DNA from: Alphaproteobacteria bacterium 65-37
GTDB lineage: Bacteria; Pseudomonadota; Alphaproteobacteria; Reyranellales; Reyranellaceae
Direction: 5' to 3'
DNA length: 64,000 bases
Assembly: GCA_001897995.1 (NCBI GenBank)
Contig: MKRV01000236.1
Coordinates: forward strand, 1 to 64,000
Below the pieces are notes generated by a model, which did no database searches, was not told the origin of the DNA, and saw only the letters and a program-made list of their open reading frames with translations. Below are positions 34,875 to 43,206 of the stretch, piece after piece. The stretch's first letter is position 1; the number at the start of each line of letters is the position of its first letter. A program made the position numbers and the translations under genes.

Positions 34875-35858
34875 TCATCCAACCTTTCCGGCGCCGGCGC
34901 CTCTGGTATCGGCAAGAGCCGTCAATCCCCGGGCGCCGAAACGTCCGACCTCGCTGCGCACCAACCGCCGCAGCCAGATGTGCCCGGGATCCTGCCGACG
35001 CCCGGCATGCCAGCTCAAGGTCACCGGGAAGGCCGCGATGGCCTCGGGCAGCGGCAGCATCCGCAGCAGCCCGGTTTCCATCAGCGCCCCGGCGATCGAC
35101 AGCGGGACTGCGCCGACCAGCGGCGTGGCCCCGACAACCAGCGGAATCTCCAGCAGTTCGCTGACATGGAAAGCGACGCTCCATTTCCGCCGCGTGACCA
35201 GCTCGCGGACCTGGCGGAGCGCCGCCGGTTCGACCCACGATGCGGTGCGGCCATAGTGGATCACGAACCGCTCCGCCTCGAGGTCCCTGAGGCTGGCCTT
35301 TGCTCCCAGGCGCGGATGACGGGCGCTGTAGAGCAGGGTGAGGCGGTCGTCGAAGACGTGCTGATGCACGAAGCGGCCCTCGGCGATCCTCAGCCAGTCG
35401 ATAGCCATGTCGACGCGCCCCTCCTCCATTTCGCGCAATACGCCGGCCGGCATGGTCCGTGTGTCGAAGCTCAGCCTGACCCCCGGCGCCTCGTGCGCCA
35501 CGCGCTTCTCGATCTGAAGGCCGATGATGGGGCCGGCGATGTGCGGGATGGCGATCCGGAATTCGCGGCGGGAGCGCAGTGGATCGAACTGCGCCTTGCC
35601 GGCGATGGCGCCGCGGATGTTGTCCAGCGAATCGCGAAACGACGGATAGAGCGTCGTTGCCGTCGCGGTCGGTTTCAGCACGTTGCCGTTGCGGACGAAA
35701 AGCTCGTCGGCCAGTGCGCCACGCATACGGCTGATGGCATGGCTGACGGCCGACTGCGTCAAGCCGAGGCGGTCGGCAGCGGCGGTGATGCTGCCGGTCT
35801 CGAAGACCGCCTCGAAGACGGTCAGCAGGTTGAGGTCGAGAGGACGACTGCGGGCCAT
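34875..35858 (-). CDS. LysR-family transcriptional regulator
   Basis: A 327-residue regulator starting at the ATG at 35856-35858. The N-terminal winged helix is clear (LNLLTVFEAVFETGSITAAA, then DRLGLTQSAVSHAISRMRGA). The effector-binding domain spans residues ~95-300. The sequence resembles the NodD/PcpR-like subgroup (FVRNGNVLKPTATA). It is divergent from the SpoIIAA-like gene at 36014, the usual arrangement for a LysR target, so that gene is the first candidate to be regulated. The 294 bp between this gene and the PCMT gene (34581-34874) contain no coding frame or repeat that I can support. Confidence 0.88.
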   Translation of the reverse strand: MARSRPLDLNLLTVFEAVFETGSITAAADRLGLTQSAVSHAISRMRGALADELFVRNGNVLKPTATATTLYPSFRDSLDNIRGAIAGKAQFDPLRSRREFRIAIPHIAGPIIGLQIEKRVAHEAPGVRLSFDTRTMPAGVLREMEEGRVDMAIDWLRIAEGRFVHQHVFDDRLTLLYSARHPRLGAKASLRDLEAERFVIHYGRTASWVEPAALRQVRELVTRRKWSVAFHVSELLEIPLVVGATPLVGAVPLSIAGALMETGLLRMLPLPEAIAAFPVTLSWHAGRRQDPGHIWLRRLVRSEVGRFGARGLTALADTRGAGAGKVG

Positions 35859-36013
35859 CTTCGTCTCCTGTCGGCCGGCGCATGCACGGCATTCATGCCC
35901 GGAGTGTAGCCTATTCGCTGGCGGCGACAGCCGATCGCCGCCATCTGGCAGCCTTCGCCTTTCTCTCCCTTCCCTGCATCGACCCGATTTCCCGAGCTGC
36001 CCCCCGCTTCGCC

Positions 36014-36409
36014 ATGGCCCTCCATTGGACAATCGACACGAGAAGTAGGCTGATCGTTGCCACCGCCGAGGGGGAGATCAGAGCCGGGGAGGTACGCGAC
36101 TATCTGGCGATGGTCGCCGGCGCCCGTGTCCAGGACTACCGTCAGTTGTTCGATTTTTCGCGGGCCTCGGCCAATTTCTCCCCCAGCGAGACGCTGGAAC
36201 TGGGCGTGCTCATTCAGGTGCACCAGAAGCAGCCGTCCTCGAGTGCGCTCGCCGTCGTGATGCCGGACCGACCGGCGGAAGCGGTCGCGCGGCTGCTCGG
36301 CATCATGGCGACGGTGCAACGCCCGATGCGCCTGTTCGGCAAGCCCGAGGCGGCCCTGAAGTGGCTGGGCGAACCCGTTGCCCGGCGCCTCGACAAGGAC
36401 CTTGCCTGA
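36014..36409 (+). CDS. SpoIIAA-like/STAS-type small protein
   Basis: A 131-residue cytosolic protein. It begins MALHWTIDTRSRLIVATAEGEI and has an alternating strand/helix pattern with DYRQLFDFSRAS, which resembles SpoIIAA-like (STAS-fold) proteins. VVMPDRPAEAVARLLG and VFGKPEAALKWL-like segments (here RLFGKPEAALKWL) are typical of this group in alphaproteobacteria. Function is unknown; roles in stress or signal relay are suggested for the fold only. The ATG at 36014 was chosen because the upstream frame lacks a plausible site. It is divergent from the LysR gene. Confidence 0.65.
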   Translation: MALHWTIDTRSRLIVATAEGEIRAGEVRDYLAMVAGARVQDYRQLFDFSRASANFSPSETLELGVLIQVHQKQPSSSALAVVMPDRPAEAVARLLGIMATVQRPMRLFGKPEAALKWLGEPVARRLDKDLA

Positions 36410-36431
36410 AGAGACAGGCTGTCTACCGCGA

Positions 36432-37679
36432 TCAGGTGTACTTGCGGACGTCGTCGATCACCTTGCCGTCGTTCGGCAGGCTGCCCGGCTTGGCGAACTC
36501 GACCTTGCCGCCGACCTTGCAGACAGCGCGGATGGTGCCTTCCATGGCCTTCTCGAGGTCGGTCGAGGCCTGCGGCGCCTCGACCTTCAGGGTCATGATG
36601 TCGGCCTGATCGACCCAGTCGATCACCAGCCGCAGGCGGCCGAGGCCGGGATGCTTCCGGGCGATCTCGGCGATCTGTTCGGGATCGACGAACATGCCGC
36701 GCACCTTGGTGCGCTGGTCGGCCCGCCCCATCCAGCCCTTGATGCGCGTGTTGGTGCGGCCGCAGGGGCTGGCGCCCGCCAGCACCGCCGACATGTCGCC
36801 GGTGCCGAACCGGATCAGCGGATAGGCCCGATTGAACGAGGTCACCACGACTTCGCCGACATCGCCGTCGGGGACCGGATCGCCGGTGCCGGGACGCACG
36901 ATCTCGACGATCACACCCTCATCGACGACCATGCCCTCGACCGTGCCGTCCGGTCCCGCCGATTCGTAGGCAATCGTCCCGAGATCGGCCGTGCCGTAGC
37001 TCTGCAGGCACGTCATGCCCGCGGTCCGGAACATCTGGCGCAGGCTGGGGGGCAGCGCTTCGGCGCCGACGAAGGCATGCTTCAGCGAGGAGATGTCCTT
37101 GCCCAGTTCGGCCGCCTTCTCGATCAGGATCTTGAGAAAGGACGGCGTGCCGACATAGCCGGAGGGCCGGATGGCCGCGATGGCGTCGAGCTGCAGCTCG
37201 GTATTGCCCACCCCGCCCGGCACGACGGCGCAGCCCAGCGCCCGCGCTGCCGACTCCATCATCATGCCGGCCGGCGTCAGGTGATAGGCGAAGGTGTTGT
37301 AGACCACGTCGCCGGGGCGGAAGCCGCAGGCGTACATGGCACGCGCGCCGCGGAAGTAATCGGGCTCGTCGGTGTCGATCTCAAAGATCGGGCCGGGCGA
37401 CATGAAGACGTGGCGCACCTTGCTCATCGGCACGGTGATCAGCCCGCCCATCGGCGGGTTCTTCTTCTGCACCTCACCCAGCATTGACTTACGCAGCACC
37501 GGCAGCCGGGCGAGCGCCGCCCGCGAAGTCACCGAGGTCGGATCGACGTCCTTCAGCCATTCTGCAAAGAACGGTGCATTGGCCTTGGCATGGGCGATCT
37601 GCTGCGGCAGGGCCTGCATCAACGCCTTCTCGCGCGCCTCGGGCGTCCTGGTCTCCAAGGTGTCGAAGTGCGGCGCCAT
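36432..37679 (-). CDS. Phenylacetate-CoA-ligase-like adenylate-forming enzyme (PaaK family)
   Basis: A 415-residue PaaK-like protein. Characteristic segments are the N-terminal QIAHAKANAPFFAEWL, a GPIFEIDTDEPDYFRG loop where PaaK has its ATP motif, CLQSYGTADLGTIAYES, LIRFGTGD and GRADQRTKVRGMFVDPEQI. The C-terminal lysine region ends GKVIDDVRKYT. It would activate an aromatic or other carboxylic acid through an acyl-adenylate. It is divergent from the AhpD-like gene across a palindromic promoter. No other phenylacetate genes are adjacent, so the substrate is open. Confidence 0.88.
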   Translation of the reverse strand: MAPHFDTLETRTPEAREKALMQALPQQIAHAKANAPFFAEWLKDVDPTSVTSRAALARLPVLRKSMLGEVQKKNPPMGGLITVPMSKVRHVFMSPGPIFEIDTDEPDYFRGARAMYACGFRPGDVVYNTFAYHLTPAGMMMESAARALGCAVVPGGVGNTELQLDAIAAIRPSGYVGTPSFLKILIEKAAELGKDISSLKHAFVGAEALPPSLRQMFRTAGMTCLQSYGTADLGTIAYESAGPDGTVEGMVVDEGVIVEIVRPGTGDPVPDGDVGEVVVTSFNRAYPLIRFGTGDMSAVLAGASPCGRTNTRIKGWMGRADQRTKVRGMFVDPEQIAEIARKHPGLGRLRLVIDWVDQADIMTLKVEAPQASTDLEKAMEGTIRAVCKVGGKVEFAKPGSLPNDGKVIDDVRKYT

Positions 37680-37754
37680 GCGTTTCTCTCCCGTCAGATC
37701 GCAGTTTGCGCGACGGTAGAACCCCGCTTCCGGCCTTGCAACGGCGTGGGCGGG

Positions 37755-37782
37755 CCATAATATCAGAGCTCGAATATTATGG
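37755..37782. promoter_or_regulatory. 28-bp palindrome in the divergent PaaK-like/AhpD-like promoter
   Basis: CCATAATAT (37755-37763) and ATATTATGG (37774-37782) are perfect inverted arms around a central GAGCTC, with 24 of 28 bp symmetric. Each arm contains a TATTAT-like -10 box, one per direction. A dimeric regulator bound here could switch both genes. An ATG at 37779 lies inside it, which argues for the GTG start at 37791. Confidence 0.6.
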
Positions 37783-37790
37783 AGCCCACC

Positions 37791-38273
37791 GTGTCGTCAG
37801 TCCGCATCGCCTACGAGACCTTTCAGAAGACCGCGCCCGCCGCCCAGGCCGCCCTGCTGGCCATGGGCAAGGCCGCCGACGAGGCCGGTCTCGACAAGAC
37901 GATCATCGAACTGGTGAAGCTCAGGGTCTCGCAGATCAACAACTGCGCCTTCTGCCTGCAGATCCATCTCAACGTCTCGCGGCGGCTCGGCCTGCCGCAG
38001 GAAAAGCTCGACCTGGTCGCGACCTGGCGCGAGGCCGGCATCTTCACGGAGAAGGAATGCGCCGCCCTTGCCTGGGCTGAGGCGCTGACGCGGCTCGCCG
38101 ACCGCAGCGTGCCCGACGAGGCCTACGAGGCGGTGCGCCGGCACTTCGACGAGAACCAGCTGATCTTCCTCAGCACGTCGATCGCCACCATCAATGCCTG
38201 GAACCGGCTGGGCGCCGCTTTCGGCTTCGCGCCGCCGATCCCGAAGGCGGCCGCCGCCGGCAAGGCGGCCTGA
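37791..38273 (+). CDS. AhpD-like carboxymuconolactone decarboxylase family protein
   Basis: A 160-residue all-helical protein with the AhpD redox motif: Glu40, Cys52-x2-Cys55-x3-His59 in NNCAFCLQIH. This pair gives alkylhydroperoxidase-type peroxidase activity in the family. The GTG at 37791 has GGAG six bases upstream and leaves the operator palindrome untranslated; an ATG at 37779 would add four residues. It is divergent from the PaaK-like ligase. A response to organic peroxides or a catabolic intermediate is plausible. Confidence 0.87.
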   Translation: MSSVRIAYETFQKTAPAAQAALLAMGKAADEAGLDKTIIELVKLRVSQINNCAFCLQIHLNVSRRLGLPQEKLDLVATWREAGIFTEKECAALAWAEALTRLADRSVPDEAYEAVRRHFDENQLIFLSTSIATINAWNRLGAAFGFAPPIPKAAAAGKAA

Positions 38274-38327
38274 TCCTTACCCGCCGGGTAATTGCCCGCA
38301 ACGACGCGACGCGGCGATGGTGGTGGC

Positions 38328-38705
38328 ATGTGGACCACCATTGCCCTGCCGATGGCCTTCGCCCTCGTCGGCATCATTCACCTGTTGCCGATCGCGCCTG
38401 TGTTCGCGCCCGACACGCTGTCGCGCCTCTATGGAATCGCCCCCACCGACATTACGCTGCTGGTGCTGATGCGCCACCGAGCGCTTCTGCTGGCGCTGGT
38501 CGGCATTCTCTGCTTGTGGGCGAGCTGGTCGCCCTCGGTCAGGCCAGCCGCTCTGCTGGCAGCCGGCATCAACGTCGTGGGCTTCCTCGGTTTCTATGCG
38601 CTCTACGGCAGCCCAGCGGGGGCACTGCGCACCATCGCCATCGCCGACCTGGTCGCCCTGCCGCTGCTGGCCTTCGCGGCCTGGATGACGTTCGCCCGCG
38701 GCTAA
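38328..38705 (+). CDS. Small four-helix membrane protein, unknown
   Basis: A 125-residue inner-membrane protein with four hydrophobic segments (WTTIALPMAFALVGIIHLL, RALLLALVGILCLWASW, PAALLAAGINVVGFLGFYAL and ADLVALPLLAFAAWMTF). The LSRLYGIAP motif after helix 1 resembles a group of uncharacterised proteobacterial membrane proteins. The ATG at 38328 is placed at the start of helix 1. The end overlaps the convergent livF by 4 bp. No partner is evident. Confidence 0.65.
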   Translation: MWTTIALPMAFALVGIIHLLPIAPVFAPDTLSRLYGIAPTDITLLVLMRHRALLLALVGILCLWASWSPSVRPAALLAAGINVVGFLGFYALYGSPAGALRTIAIADLVALPLLAFAAWMTFARG

Positions 38706-39547
38706 AGCCAGCGCTTGCGGCGACGGTAGTGCTTGACGTCGCGGAAGGAGCGGCGGCCCTCGCCGCCCACGCCCAGATAGAATTCCTTCACATCTTCGTT
38801 CTCGCGGAGCGCCGCCGCATCGCCGTCGAGCACGACGCGGCCGTTCTCCAGGATGTAGCCGTAATGGGCGTAGCGCAGCGCCACGTTGGTGTTCTGCTCG
38901 GCCAGCAGGAAGGAGACCTTTTCCTGCTCGTTGAGGTTCTTCACGATCTCGAAGATCTCCTCGACGAGCTGAGGTGCCAGCCCCATCGACGGCTCGTCGA
39001 GCAGGATGGTGTTGGGCCGGCTCATCAGTGCCCGGCCGATCGCCGTCATCTGCTGCTCACCGCCCGAAGTGTAGCCGGCCTGGCTCGTCCGCCGCACCTT
39101 GAGGCGCGGGAAGTAGTGGTAGACCTTCTCGAGGTCGTCGGCGATCTGGCGGCGCTTGTTGCCGTGGATGAAGGCGCCGGTGAGCAGGTTCTCCTCGACA
39201 GTGAGATGGCCGAAACAGTGCCGGCCCTCCATCACCTGGATGACGCCGCGCCGCACCAGATCGTTGGGCGAGAGGCCGTCGACCCGCTCCCCGCGGCACT
39301 GGACCTGGCCCTTGGTGACCTCGCCGCGCTCGGCCAGCAGCAGGTTGGAGATCGCTTTCAGGGTCGTCGACTTGCCCGCCCCATTGGCGCCGAGCAGCGC
39401 CACGATGCCGCCCTCCGGTACCGCGAGCGACACGCCCTTCAGCACCAGGATCACGTGGTTGTAGATCACTTCGATATTGGAGACCTCGATGACCTTGACG
39501 GACGCCGGTGCGGCTTCGGTCACATCGTGGCTCGCAGATTGAGGCAT
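38702..39547 (-). CDS. livF: LivF-type branched-chain ABC ATP-binding protein
   Basis: A 281-residue ATPase with Walker A GANGAGKST, signature YTSGGEQQMTAIGRAL (SGGEQQ), Walker B ILLDEPSMGLAP, and the LivF-type QVMEGRHCFGHLTVEENL segment. A lysine/arginine-rich tail (KHYRRRKRWL) follows the conserved EFYLG. GAGGAAC precedes the ATG. It is the last gene of the minus-strand FadD-LivGHMK-LivF operon and would pair with LivG to power uptake. Confidence 0.92.
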   Translation of the reverse strand: MPQSASHDVTEAAPASVKVIEVSNIEVIYNHVILVLKGVSLAVPEGGIVALLGANGAGKSTTLKAISNLLLAERGEVTKGQVQCRGERVDGLSPNDLVRRGVIQVMEGRHCFGHLTVEENLLTGAFIHGNKRRQIADDLEKVYHYFPRLKVRRTSQAGYTSGGEQQMTAIGRALMSRPNTILLDEPSMGLAPQLVEEIFEIVKNLNEQEKVSFLLAEQNTNVALRYAHYGYILENGRVVLDGDAAALRENEDVKEFYLGVGGEGRRSFRDVKHYRRRKRWL

Positions 39548-39574
39548 CGTTCGGTTCCTCTGCCGCGCTTACGC

Positions 39575-39605
39575 CCTCTCCGCCCACGTCATCGTGGGGG
39601 AGAGG
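39575..39605 (-). repeat. REP-like stem-loop between livK and livF
   Basis: CCTCTCC-G-CCCACG-TCAT-CGTGGG-GGAGAGG forms a 13-bp stem with one bulge and a 4-nt loop. Such GC-rich elements next to binding-protein genes often protect the upstream message and lower distal expression. It resembles the 15390-15412 hairpin in style and position, both beside ABC receptor genes. Confidence 0.55.
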
Positions 39606-39645
39606 ACACATGAGAGGCGTGCGAATCGGCGGCGAAAGCCGTCGT

Positions 39646-40977
39646 TCAGTTCTCCTTGGAGCAGTCGCGCGGCGTGATCTTCTTTTCCGCCGCGTACTTG
39701 GCTGCCGTCGCCTTGACCAGCGGCTCGATGATCGTGTCGTCGCCGGTGTACCAGTCGGAGATCACCTTCCACTGCTTGCCGTCCCACTGATGGACGCGGC
39801 TGAGCCGGGTGCCTTCGTGGTCGGTGCAGCTCACCTTGAGCGGCCCGATCATGCCCTCGAAACCGAGCTGCTTGATGCGTTCGGCCGTGAGATTGAGGTT
39901 CTCGATGCCCCAGCGCACCTGCTCACCGGTCATCGGCTTGTTGCCGAACTTGGCCATGGCAGTACGGATCGCCTCAGTGCCCAGCATCGAGTTGATCAGG
40001 CCGCGATTGTAGAGCACCGCGCCGATCTCGTCGGGCTTGGCCAGCGACTTGCCCTGCGAGTAGACGTACTTCTCGAGGTCGGCATAGACCGGCGCCTTGC
40101 CCGACGTGTGCTGCAGCATCAGCGCCTTGTAGCCCGCGCCCTTCTCGCCGGCCGGGATGACGTCGGGTTCCGCACCCGACCACCACACGCCGATCATCTT
40201 GTCGCGCGGATAGTTGACATTGCCGGCCTCGGTGACGGCGGCGGAGTTCATCACGCCCCAGCCCCACAGCAGCACATAGTCCGGCCGTTGCTGGCGGATC
40301 TGCAGCCACTGCGACTTCTGCTCGCTGCCCGGTGCTGGCACCGGGATCGGCAGGAACTCGAAGCCATACTTCTTGGACAGCACTTCCAGTGCCGCGATCG
40401 GCTCCTTGCCGTAGGGCGAATCGTGGTAGAGCAGCGCGATCTTCTTGCCCTTGAGCTTGTCGAAGCCGCCGAGCTCCTTGGCGACGTGCTGGATCGCGAC
40501 ATCGGCTGCCGTCCAGTAGGTGCCGAGCAGCGGGAAGTTCCAGGTGAAGACCTGGCCGTCACGGCTGTCGGCGCGGCCGTAGCCCATGGTGATCAGCGGA
40601 ATCTTGTCGCCCGGCGCCTTCTCGGTCAGCGCAAAGGTGATGCCGGTGCTGAGCGGGCTGAAATAGGCGGCACCGGTCGGCCCCTTGTTCTTCAGGCGCT
40701 CGTAGCACTCGACGCCGCGGTCGGTGGCGTAGCCGGTCTCGCATTCCTCGAAGGAGATCTTGACGCCGTTGATGCCGCCGTCGCGGGCATTGAGCATGGC
40801 GATGTAGTCGGCCACGCCGTCGGCGAACGGAATGCCGTTCGGTGCGTAGGCTCCGGTCCGGTAGACCAGGCCCGGAATGAACTGCTCGTTCTGTCCTTGC
40901 GCCTCGGCCGTGCCCACCGCGACCATGCCGGCCGATACGAGGGCAGCGCCGAGCAGCGCCAATCTGCGAAGTCCCAT
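39646..40977 (-). CDS. LivK-type ABC substrate-binding protein
   Basis: A 443-residue Peripla_BP_6 receptor with a Sec signal (RRLALLGAALVSAGMVAVGTAEA) and an AGGAGG upstream of the ATG. The mature part begins QGQNEQFIPGLVYRTGAYAP, then GGINGVKISFEECETGYATD. It is longer than classic LivK (about 370 residues) and matches the receptors that accompany acyl-CoA ligase-linked Liv operons. The ligand is probably an organic acid or aromatic compound, not an amino acid; this is inference from the FadD-type gene that heads the operon. Confidence 0.88.
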   Translation of the reverse strand: MGLRRLALLGAALVSAGMVAVGTAEAQGQNEQFIPGLVYRTGAYAPNGIPFADGVADYIAMLNARDGGINGVKISFEECETGYATDRGVECYERLKNKGPTGAAYFSPLSTGITFALTEKAPGDKIPLITMGYGRADSRDGQVFTWNFPLLGTYWTAADVAIQHVAKELGGFDKLKGKKIALLYHDSPYGKEPIAALEVLSKKYGFEFLPIPVPAPGSEQKSQWLQIRQQRPDYVLLWGWGVMNSAAVTEAGNVNYPRDKMIGVWWSGAEPDVIPAGEKGAGYKALMLQHTSGKAPVYADLEKYVYSQGKSLAKPDEIGAVLYNRGLINSMLGTEAIRTAMAKFGNKPMTGEQVRWGIENLNLTAERIKQLGFEGMIGPLKVSCTDHEGTRLSRVHQWDGKQWKVISDWYTGDDTIIEPLVKATAAKYAAEKKITPRDCSKEN

Positions 40978-41046
40978 CGTTTCCTCCTCACCATTGTGGG
41001 CGGTCTCTTGACGGCCGCCCCTTCCCCAAAGCCTATCCCCCGCCGC

Positions 41047-42123
41047 TCAGTGCGGAAAGGGCCACAACCGGAGCTTTTCCTTGGCGATCGACCACAAGCG
41101 CGCCAGCCCATGCGGCTCGACCACCAGGAAGAAGACGATCAGCGCCCCGAACGCCATCGCCTCGAAATGCGAGACCGTCGCCGTGCTGATCTTCCACGCG
41201 ACCAGGCCGCCGATCGGCGGCAGGGCCTGATTGAGGAAGATCGGCAGCAGGATGATGAAGGCGGCCCCCAGGAAACTGCCCAGGATCGACCCCAACCCGC
41301 CGATGATCACCATGAACATGAGCTGGAAGGAGCGATCGATCGAGAAGGCCGCCGGCTCCCAGGAGCCGAGATAGATGAAGGCCCACAGGCCGCCCGCCAC
41401 GCCGATCAGGAAGGACGAGACGGCGAAGGCGGAAAGCTTGGCGTACATCGGGCGCACGCCGATGATCTCCGCGGCGATGTCCATGTCGCGGATCGCCATC
41501 CACTGCCGACCGATATGGCCGCGCACGATGTTCTTCACGGCGAGCGCCAGCACGACGGTGAAGCCGAGAGCGACCATGTAGTTGGCGACGGGCGAGCTCA
41601 GGTCGTAGCCGAACATCTGCAGCGGCGGCGCATTGACCGAACCGGAGGGCGCGTAGTTGGTGAAATACTTCACGCGCAGAAAGACCCAATCGATGAAGAA
41701 CTGGGCCGCGAGTGTGGCGCAGGCGAGATAGAAACCCTTGATGCGCAGGCTGGGCGCGCCGAAGACGACGCCCACGGCGGCGGCGAAGAACCCGCCGAGC
41801 AGGATGCAAACGAACGGATTGAGGAAGGGCAGCCGTATCGAGAGATTGTAGGCCGCATAGGCGCCGACTGCCATGAAGGCGCCCGAGCCCAGCGAGACCT
41901 GGCCGCAATAGCCCATCAGCACGTTGAGCCCGATCGCCGCCAGCGCCAGGATCACCGTCGGGATCAGGACGGCCCGATAAAGATACTCGGTGGCGATGAA
42001 TGGCACGACGAAGAAGGCCACGGCCAACAGCGTCAGAATGAGAAAACGATCCTGAGCGATCGGAAAGATCGCCTGATCGGCTTCGTAGGAAACCTTGTAC
42101 TGGCCGGCCTCGCGGTAGATCAC
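41047..42123 (-). CDS. livM: LivM-type branched-chain ABC permease
   Basis: A 358-residue permease starting at the GTG at 42121-42123, preceded by AGGAGG. About eight to nine helices follow, with the family blocks ALAAIGLNVLMGYCGQVSLG, GAPSLRIKGFYLACATLAAQ, AIRDMDIAAEIIGVRPMYAK (the ATPase-contact loop) and VIIGGLGSILGSFLGAAFI. The long frame continuing upstream of the GTG is a shadow of livH. It lies 17 bp after livH and forms the channel with it. Confidence 0.9.
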   Translation of the reverse strand: MIYREAGQYKVSYEADQAIFPIAQDRFLILTLLAVAFFVVPFIATEYLYRAVLIPTVILALAAIGLNVLMGYCGQVSLGSGAFMAVGAYAAYNLSIRLPFLNPFVCILLGGFFAAAVGVVFGAPSLRIKGFYLACATLAAQFFIDWVFLRVKYFTNYAPSGSVNAPPLQMFGYDLSSPVANYMVALGFTVVLALAVKNIVRGHIGRQWMAIRDMDIAAEIIGVRPMYAKLSAFAVSSFLIGVAGGLWAFIYLGSWEPAAFSIDRSFQLMFMVIIGGLGSILGSFLGAAFIILLPIFLNQALPPIGGLVAWKISTATVSHFEAMAFGALIVFFLVVEPHGLARLWSIAKEKLRLWPFPH

Positions 42124-42140
42124 TGGATGGCCTCCTGCCG

Positions 42141-43067
42141 CTACACGCGCTCGATGATACGTTCGCCGAACAGGCCCTGCGGACGAAACAAAAGGAACAG
42201 CAGCGCCAGCACATAGGCAAACCAGATCTCGATTCCGCCGCCCATCGAGGGGCCGAGGAAGACCTCGGCAAGCTTCTCGCCGGCGCCGATGATCAGCCCG
42301 CCGATGATGGCGCCCGGCACCGAGGTGAAGCCGCCCAGGATCAGTACCGGCAGCGCCTTCAGCGCCAGCAGGCTCAACGAGAACTGCACGCCGAGCTTGC
42401 TGCCCCACACCGCGCCCGCGGCAAGTGCGACAAGGCCCGCGACCAGCCAGACGATGAACCAGATGTGATTGAGCGGGATACCCACCGACTGAGCGGCGGC
42501 GTGATCGTCGGCGACGGCACGCAATGCCCGTCCGATGCGGGTGCGCTGGAAGAAGATCGCCAGCGCCGCCACCAGGAGCCCGGCGATGACGGCCGCCCAG
42601 ATGTCGAGCTCGTTCACCAGGATGCCGCCGTCGAACACCGATTCGAGGATGAAAAGCGGCTCGCGCGGCAGGCCGATATGGAGGGGATAGACCTCGGCGC
42701 CGAATACGGTCTGCGCCAGGCCTTCGATGAAGAAAGTGACGCCGATGGTCGCCATGAACAGGATGATGCCTTCCTGGTTCACAAGCTTGCGCAGCACCAG
42801 CCTCTCGCAGGCCCAGGCGATCAGCGCCATGACGGCACCGGCGAACAGAAAGGCCGCGATCAAGGCGAGGCCGAACGGCCATTTCCACTGTGTCTGCATC
42901 ACGTCGAGCGCCCGCACCAGCGCCAGCGCCGCCGTCAGGACCATGGCGCCCTGGGCGAAATTGAAGACGCCCGACGCCTTGAAGATCAGCACGAAGCCCA
43001 GCGCCACCAGGGAATAGAGCACCCCCGCCAGCAGGCCGCCGATCAGGACTTCAAGGAAGAAACCCAT
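42141..43067 (-). CDS. livH: LivH-type branched-chain ABC permease
   Basis: A 308-residue permease. The start VLIGGLLAGVLYSLVALGFVLIFKASG followed by FNFAQGA is the LivH hallmark, and the coupling loop RIGRALRAVADDHAAAQSVGI and LPVLILGGFTSVPGAIIGGL are intact. AGGAGAC precedes the ATG at 43067. It is separated from livG by 139 bp of repeated palindromes, which may uncouple the two parts of the operon. Confidence 0.92.
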   Translation of the reverse strand: MGFFLEVLIGGLLAGVLYSLVALGFVLIFKASGVFNFAQGAMVLTAALALVRALDVMQTQWKWPFGLALIAAFLFAGAVMALIAWACERLVLRKLVNQEGIILFMATIGVTFFIEGLAQTVFGAEVYPLHIGLPREPLFILESVFDGGILVNELDIWAAVIAGLLVAALAIFFQRTRIGRALRAVADDHAAAQSVGIPLNHIWFIVWLVAGLVALAAGAVWGSKLGVQFSLSLLALKALPVLILGGFTSVPGAIIGGLIIGAGEKLAEVFLGPSMGGGIEIWFAYVLALLFLLFRPQGLFGERIIERV

Positions 43068-43090
43068 GGTCAGGTCTCCTGCTGGGAGCG

Positions 43091-43178
43091 CGCCACTCCA
43101 GTGGCGGCTCTTCTTGCCTGCGCCGCAGGTCCATGAGCGCCACTTCGCGCGGGAGGGGCCCCCGCGCTTGAGTGGCGC
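43091..43178. repeat. Cluster of CGCCACT/AGTGGCG palindromes between livG and livH
   Basis: CGCCACT-CC-AGTGGCG (43091-43106) is followed by a large stem-loop, GCGCCACT-TC-GCGCGGG (43137-43153) pairing with CCCGCGC-TTG-AGTGGCGC (43161-43178). Four copies of the 7-mer alternate in orientation. This is a REP/BIME-like arrangement. Confidence 0.65.
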
Positions 43179-43206
43179 GCCCCCAGCCCTGAGACTATCG
43201 CCCTCA

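Noticed and set aside
42124-42888. Upstream extension of the livM frame
   Set aside because: It overlaps livH in another frame; the translation is Arg/Gly-rich. The GTG at 42123 has AGGAGG and starts the conserved permease.
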